Shown here: positions 11,301-23,300 of the stretch, in pieces | How positions within the stretch are numbered: position 1 is the first letter of the stretch | Layout of the letters: the number at the start of each line of letters is the position of its first letter | Assembly (NCBI GenBank): GCA_008508345.1 | Contig: QNGE01000857.1 | Coordinates: forward strand, 123,236 to 187,235 | From: Paragonimus westermani | Lineage: Eukaryota; Platyhelminthes; Trematoda; Plagiorchiida; Troglotrematidae | Reading direction: 5' to 3' | Length of the DNA stretch: 64,000 bases | Notes under the pieces: generated by a model | Databases searched by the model: none | Seen by the model: only the letters and a program-made list of their open reading frames with translations | Told to the model about the DNA's origin: nothing | Position numbers and translations under genes: made by a program

Positions 11301-14300
11301 ACCTGGAACCGTTATTCACGTCCACAGATAAATCAGTAGATGGATCGATCAGCTCCCCAAATGATTTTGATTCAGATGAGGTATTGTTGCATGGCTTCAG
11401 CCAACCGCGGGCGAGAGCATCCAAGCCAGTCAATTCTCTTCCATCAGGATAGCTTAGACCGGAATACGCAGTCAATAAATGCACACTGTGTGCATCACAA
11501 AGATTAGCCAAACGCGGAGAGTTGCGTAGAGGAACGCGACGTTCTTCCGTAGTTAGACCAAGTTGCCTGGCTTCTGTTTCGGAAAGTAATATTCGTTCCG
11601 AAGTAGCATCAAGCAGATTAGTGCGGATGGCTTGGATGATCGGATGTTGATAATACTGTTGGGTGCGGGAAGTTTTGGGCTGCAGTATCCCAACAGGTGG
11701 AGGAAAAACTTCGGTGTGAATAAGTCGCACCAAACCAAGGTTGACAGCATCCCACAAGCTCACCGGATCTCCAACCTTATCAGGCGGCACAAACTGTCCG
11801 AACTCATTTAGTAAACCCGTATCCAAAGCCTCGTTCAAGGTCACAGCGGCAACTTTGTTACCCTGAAGCAACATTAGAGACAAACGTGATCCGAGAAGCA
11901 ACCCACGTTGAACTGCCTCACTTATTGACAAAAAGTCGCCAGTGTGCGCATCAATCAGTCCGGTATGTAGGTCACCACTCGGACTTTGAGTAAACAGATT
12001 CAACAGACCACTAAGCACGGCTTCTGAAAGAGTTGGCGCTCGAGAAATCAGACCTGCAGCGTACGCGGATTCCAAACCAACTGAAATGTCTGCCCATTGA
12101 GCGATTCCACACCACATCCCTTTACGTTGATCGAGAAGACCCAGTGAAATAGACATCGCCAACGTGATACGACGATAGGGAACGCCGGTAGCCTGAGGCA
12201 AAGAGCTATCCATGGGTACAACAATCTCCGGCACATTCGGATCAATCAGGCCCTCGTCAATTGCCCGCTGAATTGTCAGTTCGTCTTCGGAGAAAAATTT
12301 TGCTGAGTTGGGCGTGGCAGACTTAAGCACACTCACACGCAGTCGTCGTGTGACCGGGTTGTATGCACCAGCTGTCAGCCAATCTGAAAGACACGGCTTC
12401 ACCACATCCGGTGATTGAGTTGAACATCCAAGACCCCTGGAATCATACCAGGATACACGCGAATCCCGAAATTCTACGCAAATGCCGCTGGCCAACAGAG
12501 CGGCTAAACGAGAAAATGCGGAGGTAGACAGCCCGTCATGGACTAGTGACTCTACTAAGGTGCGCTGGTCTGGTAACAAACGACCCGTTGTGAAATCCAC
12601 ATAACAGCTACCCGGAACAGCTTGAGAAAATTCTACAGGTCGGATCAGACAATTTGCTGGGGCTACAATTTGTCCTCTCAGTAACTGCACTGGCTCACGT
12701 AGAACACGAACTGCTTGCTCAGTCAACAAACCACGCTCAACTGCTTCATCCCAGCCTATTGGTTTTAGGCGATCCATCGAACTCTGTTGACATGTCTGAG
12801 AACGTGGGTCGATCAGGCCGCATCGGAGAGCATCACCAATACACAAAGGTTCTCCTGCTATTCCGCGATCTTTCGAATCTGCAAGTCGTGTCACAAACCA
12901 AGCACCACTAGTGGGCATGGGTTTGTTCAGAAGTGGTCTAAATGCTGCTTCAACCCTAAGTTTCTCGGGGGGCATCCGCCAAATACTTGGTAGTAACACG
13001 ATAGGCTCGTTCTCAATGCCACCCAGTCGTAGCTCCCATTGGATTTGACGTGTCCCATTCTGCGTTGAATGCGGCACGACCGGTGGAATAGTATTCTGTG
13101 CACCTGACGGAGAAGCATGAACCACATCGGTGTCTTCCACATGGTTCAAATCCCGCTCGCTACGACGAGTGAATTCTCTGGGCCATTCACCGGGATACAG
13201 TTGGCGGTAGTTTTTAGCTTGTGGTGCAGTGGATAAGTGCAGTCGTCCAGTGTAACCGGAGTTACGTATGAGCTATACAGATAAACAAAACGTGGAAAGA
13301 TAGATGTCAGACGACTATAAACAACGTCCCAGATATCAGAAACCAACATACAACCCAAGACATGTCTAGAGGTTTTTTATGTATAAAAAACAGCACTCGC
13401 AAATACATAGCTTTAGCGCAATGGCACAGCTACCATGGAACGCAAGTGTACCGAATAATGCTTCATTACTCCGATTCAAAAGAAGCCTACGACGTAGCAA
13501 AGAAGATAACCTTAACTTAAAGTTACAAAACGGTGCCGTCAATTTGTATCGTTTTCAATGGGAACCGAGTGCAATTGCATAGGAGTGCCATAAAAGAAAG
13601 GTTAGCCTGTCACTGTGTCTTGGCACAGATGAACCTGGACAATTAACCTGAATAGGAATGGATACACAATTTCAAGTTCACACAGCTAACTTCACTCGGA
13701 AGGAACATACAGAAAGAAATCGGAGGCGAATCGGGATTACTCGTGTAACGAATCGAACATTTAAACGAATTAGGTCAACTTGTGAACTAATAATAATCGA
13801 CATGTGTTGGATCGGAATCGGACAGGCAGTCTCGCGCTTACACCCCCACGCAATCACGCGTCCTAACTTATGCCAGATAAGTCATGCTACAAATTAACTA
13901 ATCACATGTACTAGTGCTTGCCGATTCGTCAGTTAGTTATTGATCGGTTGCCTTTTGGTTATTCATTCTTTATATGCCTGTACCACGTAACCAATCGACA
14001 CACTTTGTACTTGAGTCTTACCAACTCGTTCTCCTTACCCGTGCGGGGCGACTTAACAACATGTCATGTCAGTAGCCTCAACAGTGAACGATGAATGAAA
14101 CCTACACCAATAACTGAAAGAAACTTCTGACTTACTCTGGTAGCTGACTATTGTAGTGGATTGAAGTGGTCACAGACACACAACTTGTGATGGCTATGAA
14201 CATTCAACAAACGACTCATAGATAAACAGAAGCAGAAACATTGAATAATCGATCGAAAATTACCTGATACAGATTGTGTACTTGATCATACACGTATTGA

Positions 14301-17300
14301 GCCTGATTGTTGTATTGGTCAGTGATCTGGTCCACGTGTTTCAGAACCTGAGGCAGATCGAACAGTCCAAAACCAGGTGACCAACGATAATCGCGGTAGC
14401 CACCGGACTTTTGGAACGTAGTTTCCACTAGATTCCGGTACTCCTGCGTTAACTGCGCGTAAGACTGGGAGAGCCGAAGTTATTAAACGATTATGAAGGC
14501 AAGAGCTAAGGCAATGGAAGGATACAAAAGACACCACTGTACTTGGAAACGGGTTTTGTATCCGCAGACGCTAAACACAAGTCAACGAATTAAGTTAAAT
14601 TCCTGTGGTCTCCAACCTAACACACCAGGACCGATCAAACAGAGGTAACGGGATTAAGATTTGGGAGATCAGTGATTGTATTATCCCCCGAAAGAAGCAA
14701 GTGCTTAATGAAATACCGGTTCCCGAAGTATAGATCATGAAAACTTCACGTGTTGGATGGACCATAAGCAACCTGCGGTAAAAAAACCGCATAACTGACG
14801 GTATACATAACATAACTCATATACACCTAAGCCGTTAATTGCACACAATAATCTAAACCCATAGGCAAAAACGTCGAATACAAACCGAGGAAGAGTGAAA
14901 ATATGCTACTTACGCACTACTGAGAAGAGGCACAGAGGTTAGCAATTACTTCATGATTACCCTCCGTTCGCATTAACTCGGCAAAAATTGTCAGCATTTG
15001 ACTCGAGTACTCCCATCAAACTGAGCAGATTGGAATGAACATAATTACATCACGTGACGTTCCTCTACAAATCACACCTGAAGAAATTTGCCCTGACCTG
15101 GCTATAGAACAGAATACGAGTAAAGGTGCGATTGGTAGGTTAACCGTTTCACATTCAAGCTGTTTGTGATTACCGAAAAACGTTATCTATATTTAACTGT
15201 GGCGGCCTGCGCGCGATCCCCAATAGATCATCGAACTACAGTAACTATACTCACAAGTGTTTGAAGGTGAAAGGAAGTTGCCACTTCATGGTACCCAATA
15301 TCAAGCCTGTGTAGACTCACATGGCAAACAGAATAGAAACAAAATAGAAATCGGGATTAGGTGACCTAATAACGCCTTCGTCGGAAACGATCCTCAGAAC
15401 ATTTAAACCAAATCTGATGACGCAAATCTAGACAAGACCTGTCCCGGTCAACTGTGGTAGTTTCGGTCTTATAACATTCCACCATTCTGGAACTACACCA
15501 GCATTTGGTTGTATTTCTAGTTCTCGCACAACGCAATCGACAAGCGTGACTTAAGTGATGTGGTGTCAAGCGTACAGTTCGTGCTGTTAACGCCACAAAG
15601 AACAAGATGAACACCGAGGCCAATAGGTGTATGTGGTGTCCATGGTTCGTTTTCTGACATGGGAAGTGCAGTGAAAAATCAATTAAGATAACGTTTGTGC
15701 GAGTTCCGTAGCAGTATCCCCTGAGTAATGAAGTCACTGAAACTCGGACCAGGGTGAGATCGGAAGTTCAAATCGACTTATAAGGTGTCCGAAACTGCGG
15801 TAAATGCATGCCAATCGATAATTAAGGAAGAAAATGGAATACGCGAAAAAGGAAAAACCTGACTGATGGGCCAAGCTAAGAAATTGAAATTTGGAGAGTG
15901 ACGACTGGGCTCTGATATACAAACTCAGCGCAAACGAGTGACAACTTCGCGTGATGTCCTGACGGAAGAATGCCAGAGATTATACAGGCAATCCACAAAT
16001 CCAAGCGCAGAAAAAGGGTGATGAACAGTTTAATACACGGTAGCCTCATATCCACCGTCACCTTTAAAACTACGCCAGTAAACAACCATTTTTATTCGTT
16101 TTGAACAATAAGAGGAACGCGGTAACAATATACAAGGAGCTATCGGGGAGCATAAATCTATGATTCACACACAAGCTAGTTGGAAACAGCTCACTGTTAG
16201 AGTACCACTCACTGTGAGCACAGACACCAACTGGGTCACGTGTTGATTTAGTGATTCCACTTGCTCCAAGCGAATATCAACCTCGGCGATTATCTCTTCG
16301 GCCTGCACAAGCGCAGCTTGAGTCAAACTGTGATCCGGGCCAGATTCTAAACCGATAGATCGAGCCAATTCGCCAACACCTACCGCCCGTTTGGCCAACT
16401 GTGTTAACTGATCGGTCAGCTGCTCATGTAGGCTCTGGTAAGCTGAGAAATGGCGTAATGAATCTCCAAACAGTTTGAGTCTGTCAAAGGCAACATAAAG
16501 CAGAGAAAACACAATTTCCATTAAGCTTACCAGAAGAAATAAACGCAATGCTTTCGGTGAAAATGGTGAGAGGAGAGAGAGAGAGCAATATGATTGGGCT
16601 GGATTAAATAGCACGCATCTAGTGAGTTAATTCACGGAAATGCAGAAATTTCAATGTTGCACCATGATGGGTTTGTCGCAACAGGGGAGTTCAAAAGAAA
16701 GGAGGATAATCTGTTTCACTCTAAAAGCCTGAACGAAGTTTGCTACCAGATGATATGTTGGGGTGAAATGAGGGATGGATTTATGGGAACAGAAGTTCCC
16801 AACCTTTTGTGTAGTGTTAATACCATTAGACCGATAATCTGGTGTGCACGCGCTTCCTCAATGACTGATGCAGTATGATTCGTATTCAAATAAACACGAC
16901 TCAATCCAGGCTGAATTGATCCTGAGAACAAATGTGGTGTTTCGTGAGTGATAGTGGATAATGATGCCAACCTGTTAACATCATATACGAACTGCCTTTG
17001 TAGCTATTCTTTTTTGATCACCGACAACCGTGTGATTGTCATATTCATCTCTGGACTGCTCATTGTTATAACCTGTTCGGTGTGCCTGCATTTCTGAGGT
17101 AAATTATCGTAGACAAAAGCGAGAGCTCGATCAGAAGTTTTGTATTATAAAGTGGTTACTAGATGGACGTTCAACAGGAGGGACTAAACGAATCATCCTG
17201 ACCGATTCAGTTCAGTCGAATTTAGTAGACCGAGCAGAGTTCATTAGCAGAGCACTTAGTGGGAAGTGAACTCCAGTTTATGAGACCCACGTAGTACCAA

Positions 17301-20300
17301 AGGCACTATCGATCGAATTGTCGGTCACGGCTGCTTCGGTCAGTTTGGTCATTGAAATGATTGGGCTACGTTCAGCAATCCTAGACAGTATATCAAAAGA
17401 GACGACCACAACAGAATCAGCCAACGTGCCAACGAAATCAAACGGACTGCCTCCAGACTCAGCCTCCGGTAAGAGTACAACTGCCACCTAGTTATTCTGG
17501 TTGAGGTGCACCAACCACAGAACACACACAAAATGTACAATCGATTACCAGTGGTATTCAAACATAACAATCCAAAACCAGTGATCACACAGCTGTTAAA
17601 AACACCTAAAAAAATGCAAATGAACCCGATATATACGACGCATTTCTAAACTCATGGTTGCCACACTTCATTCAATGAAATGAATACAACATATGCCAAA
17701 CACTTTTATGCAAAACTCTGTTTCGTGCCGGCTTTCCGCAACACCGTAATCGGAAGCGGTTTCCGTAAGGCTACCAGACGAGTCAGATCAGCCGGAACAT
17801 AGATCAATTCCGCATTTCGCCCAGTTTCGAAATAAGAAAATTGAACTTACTCTTGTTCGACTTCTCTCATGGTCGTGGCTAACCGACGATATGACACTGT
17901 CAGATTGGCATCCAGCAGCTGTGTGTTCACGGGAGACATGAATGGTCCAAGTAGCACTGAATCAAGCTGGCCTGTTTTGGCGTCCAGCGAGCATAATTTG
18001 CTCAGATCGGGTAACTGCTGAGTAAGCAGATCCAGTTCAGTGTGCAGGCGGGGTAGCCGTTCGGCCACAGCCTATGAAACCAAAGTGAGCATGACAAGTG
18101 AGCATGTCAAGAATAGAAGGTTTGCACACCAAAGGAGTGAAAGAGAAAGTTCACTAAACAAATGACCATTAAACAATTGTGACGAAAATGCTTAGACACA
18201 AAAATTAAAGCGCACCAACCAACTGGCACAAAGGACTCAAGAGAACTGTTAGAGTGAGACTAGCAACGTGTCGCTGTAAGTATAAAAAAAACCAGTAGAA
18301 TGCACGTCAAGGTGAAAAACTGCTATCAACTCGCTGAACTCGAAACAAAATGAGAGACAACGGTGTCTCCCAACAGGAAATATGACTAACAGACTGAAAA
18401 CCACCTGAGCACCGGAGTTTTCAAGAGCAGCTGAACCTAAGAATCCGATCTATCTTAAGTAGCGATGTGACCATGCCAACCAGAGCGGCCTGTTGTATTG
18501 TTGTTCTGCCAACATCGTCGAAGATGAAATTTTGGCTCTCGTCTCATGTACTGAAGATCCACGTAATTCAGTCTTGTGTGCACCCTTGCACGGTGCGATG
18601 ACATGTTGTCCATTCCGAGATAAGCACATTTAGGAGTAGTCTACTGGGATACCAAGCCATAATGTCGTTCGCGTACGTTGGCACCTAAAAAAACTGCAGC
18701 CGTTCCCAGATCGCTTACAGGTACACTCCTTTACAGAAGTCTCACAGGCGCTTTATTTCGTCCACACGGTAGTATCTTATCGCGTCTGCGACTCTGATGG
18801 TTTCATCCCTGCTACAGCAAATTTTCTAGCTGTATAGTCATTCCACCAGCTAGCTGATCGCCGTTAGTTGTGCTCGCGTTGAACTGGCAGATTTAGCTGT
18901 CACAATTGATGCGCATCCTGATTTTTCTCAATAAAATGACTGTTTACTCATTTTCTGATTTCGTCAACCCAGTTATGTGCCATATGCTCCCCATGCGACA
19001 TATCTGGCGAGTGATCGAGTCAGTAAGACAGGCACTGTGCGCTCCTGACTTTTGGCCACAGCCTGTTTGTGTCCTGTTAATTTTCACCAGCTCTTCGGAT
19101 CGATTTTCGTGCACGTATTCCAAATGGTTTTGCGTGGTGTGCTTCGCATTTTGGCTGCCTCCAATTCTAGCGTTCGTCTGTTTTTCCCCCGTAGTTCTGG
19201 CACACACACACATCCACACGTTCTGTCTGCGCTAACAGATTTGGTTTCCATTTTTGTTTCTTATTGAACAGCGTAACTGTTGGGTACAGGATTTGTTCAT
19301 CGACTTGCGGACTGGTTATCTTCTGGTGCGATTGCTCGAAATTCTGACGGATGAGGTGCTTGTAAGTCATTTCTGGATTGTATTGCCAACAAGCTAGAAT
19401 CCGTTTAGTCGGGTTGTTGCTTTGTGGGTGGCTTTCATTTGAGTGTTACGACCTTCTAGTCCCAGTTGATAAATACGAGTACGGATATCATTTACTGCTT
19501 ACAGTTACACTGTCGAATGGATCGGTTAAACCCAAAGCGAAAAGTTCACCCATCAGGCGTGGATCAGAGGAAAACTTTCATAACGTAACATCGGTGGTAG
19601 GGTCACATTAACGGAGGTGGTGTCATCAGACTGTTCTACAATCAGGTTTACGTACCGCATTCATGTAGATGACTATGTACAACAGTTGTTCTGTATTTCT
19701 TGACACAACCATGCAGGCTAAGTCAACGGGGTAGTTAACTGAAAAACTGTTACATTCGCGAGTGCATGTGATGGAACCGACTGCGGATTAGTGCATACTT
19801 GGGAAGGAACGATCACCAAACTATGATGGATGGCCAAGTCGGAGACACGATTACTCCGACATTCAATGGAATACCTCAACGCGACGGTGAGACATGGTGA
19901 GAACCTAAAGTGAATGGGCCGTGAACGACACCGGTGGCCGAATGAGTCACCAATCAACGAAATCGGGACAATGGGCGAGAAATAGCAAGCAAAAGCTCAC
20001 GACAAAATCGTCAGCCAAAAGCACAGGTTCAAGCGGAAGTGCACGTGATGGAAACCTCGCTGCGTTATGGACTGGAATTCCGGTTTACAAACGCGGGTGC
20101 GAAAGGGTCGTGGAAACGTGCGGGGTGGGCAGTAAACATTCCGTTTAACTGAATGACTTTTCGCCACAACAGACCCACAATAATGCCTTACTCATAATGA
20201 TAACACTAGTCATTGGGCTATCGAAGCAGGCATGAACAAACGCTCTCAATCGCTGTAATGGTGATTCCAACCGCAGGTGAATTATCCTACAAAGTGAAGA

Positions 20301-23300
20301 ACCTCCCAGAAACTCAACTAATCTGCGCAATTGCAGGCGGAATCAGCTAGTCGGCATATTATCGGGTTTGTCTAGTTCATCGCAGCCAATTGACAATAGT
20401 TAGCAGAGTAAAACCAACCGTAAAAAAGCAATGTAAACATTACCCTTAATTGACAATCTCACGTCTTCACAATACCATAGAAGTGAAAAAAATCCGTGAA
20501 AACACTATATGCCTTCAGTATTCATGTCATCAGTGATGCAGTAGGCCGCTGAAACAACAGCAATGCCCAACAGCCTGAAAGGATCTGTTCGCAATCGTAA
20601 AAATGAGGTCAGCACTAATGCAATCTTATAAAAACACTACGCACTACGGAGAGGCATTAAGTACGGTCTAGATAGATCAACTTCACCAGTTGCACTGTTC
20701 AATAAAAATTTGTTTGCAAGAAAGCTGAATAAAGCGATATATTTAGTGGAAGTTGATGTCCTCAGTCAAGGTATGATTAGATTGATCAGTGTATCTTGCA
20801 CCGCGATTGTAGTTCCACGTAAAAAGCATGTGTAATGCAAATGAAAAACATAGTGGTCAGTCTGAATCTAAAAAGGCAGTACACGATTCATACAAAGTGT
20901 TTGATGATTGAAAAAAACAACTAGTGCACACGGTCGACAGAAATGGCCAGCTGACCTTCAGATCCTTGTGGGCTTGCTCGACAGACACTGCTCTAAGTCC
21001 ATCGTGAGTTGCTACTTCGAGCGTACCGTCCGAAGGAAGCAAGCCGTGGTTGTGGACAGCGCAGCCAAATAGACGTAATTCACAATCATTTAACACATGG
21101 TCCACATCAGTCAATCGTGCAAGCCAGGCATCTGCGTCCGCAAGCAATCGGGCGCGAGATTGACCAGCAATATGCAGCTGCTCGATGGCATCACACAAAG
21201 CTTGACTTTGGATGGCGACAGACGGTAATGTCGTAGCCTGGATGGCATCAGTTCCGGAGCCGGTCGATGTCACCAGCTGGTCGAAGTCCAGACATTGAGC
21301 CCTCACACGTGACAGGTCCTGTGTCCAGGCCTTGAGAAGGACAAAGAAAAAGCGGTAGCTACAACACAGCTGCATGAAGTTTATGAGGTAAACCACTTCA
21401 CAAACCGGGGCTTGAGACGCCAATGGGGGAGACAGAGGGAACAAAAAAGATTTTACACAAAACACCTTCCGATTCATTGATTCATTACGCGTGATGAGCC
21501 AAACAGCAAAAGAACATATAAGTAACACAGCGCATACCCTACAACGAACCACTCACAGCAAGGAACAAATAACGAGGTCCAAATAGGTATTATGGCCAAG
21601 AGAGAACAGTCTCCTAATACCAACAGAGAACAAATGGATTGTTGATGGTATCAAATTGTCACGTCGAAAACGACAAGTAACGCCGTCACATCGGTTGATG
21701 TAACCTCTTCGTCCATTGCCACCGCTGTAAAGGGACTGAATTGGAAAAAACATCGATACGAAGTAGACCGGCGATTCGCAGCCACTCACTGTTGACAACG
21801 TGAGCAGACAGGCACGACAGCGCGATGACCAATCAGGATAGTATGTTCGCCTTAACATCGGATTTTCTAATAACCGGCATCGGAGTAAAAGAGGTTGTTT
21901 AAGTGCATCACGAGTTAAAACAAGCGCCAAACAAGTGGAGCCTGGTCGAGCAATGGGGAAGCCAAGGCGTCGGCAACAATTGTAATTTTTCATGTTACTG
22001 ATGCATCATGTCTATAAGGTAACTACTAATAGGAACTCAGTAAACTGAGATTTGCTTTATCACAAGGTCTGCTTTTGATTTCGTTCCGGAAGGTAACGAC
22101 TTTTCAACAACCGCATTCGTTGACTAGGCATAATTCTACATTTTGTCATTTTCGATTGCCTACCCTAACATTTAAGACACATCTGACTGCATTAGACCAT
22201 GGCTTCCACTCTGTGGATAGCGGTTACGACGTTTTAACGTAGCTAGAAATCCTGCGAATAAACCGAACAGTTAGGTGAAGACAGGGATTTTTTCCAGATA
22301 ACTCCGTTATTTATACAATAAGACGCCAAGTGCATGAAGACAACATTGAAGCCAGTGGTGAAATCCCCGAAGATCACAAGGAAGATCTAAATACTTCTGA
22401 AGTGCTACAACTGGCGGAAAAGATTCACCAGCCTGTTTCTGGAAAAGAAATGCTCGTAAAAGCGACAGCTGTTCGACACAAATGGTATTAGTGCCAGAAA
22501 ACAACTAGTAAAACGATGAATCCATTTTCCTTTGAAAGCGGAGGGAATGTGTAACAAAAGGTATCCTGACCAAAGTCAGATTTCTGAATTATGTGTGAAT
22601 GAAAACTATGCTTAGTTCCGTAACCGAAGTGTTTAAATTTTTTAATGTCATCATGAACAGCCTTTATTCGCAAAAAAATAAGCTATTCTGGAGAGGTTCG
22701 CAAAACTACTTTCCCATTCAACTGGGTGGTCTATAATGAAGGCGTAATTATCGATCGAACCGATGTTCCTCTCTATCAAGAACATTTCTGGCAATCCCCG
22801 TCGGTTTACGTGGCAGCAGTGGACAAACAGGTGCAATTTTATATAGGAGTAACACAATGCAAGAACTGCCGATAAAGTTCCAACCTTTAACAATCAACTT
22901 AGAAATGAATGCGCAAAGAAAACGGAAGTAAAGTTACTGAATGTAATCAAAAACAGCTGCATCAATATGATAGGCAGAAATGCACAGCTAATAACTAGTG
23001 CCCAAACAACTGTACCGTAAGCACTACATAGGTGTCAAGAATAGCTGAACAAAATAGATATGGTAAATTCCATTGAATGGTGAATAATGGGTTCATAACA
23101 AGCGAAAGGCAGACAGAACAGATACCTTGTGCTGCTGAATTTGTTGTTCCAATTCTTCCACACGGTTAGGCAAGGCAGTTGCGCTGGATTGTTGCAAACG
23201 GCAAGTTAACGCGTCCAGTACTTGGCGCAGATGGTCGACTAGTTGACGATGCTGTTCATTCGTCTCTTCATCCAGATCTGGTCGTTCGAGACCAAGAGCT

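Larger units (their letters stand above)
18072..20955 (-). other. Intron between exons 19 and 20
   Basis: 2.9 kb. It contains inverted-repeat arm A with the plus-strand CH1 exon copy. Apart from that, no coding or repeat structure was recognised. Confidence 0.85.

Noticed and set aside
19921..20148. Plus-strand frame downstream of the orphan CH1 exon as a possible partner exon
   Set aside because: Low-complexity Ser/Lys/Gly sequence with no CH-domain similarity and no matching splice acceptor.
21553..21993. 146-codon minus-strand frame
   Set aside because: Arg/Cys-rich with no motif; flanking exons already join in phase without it.
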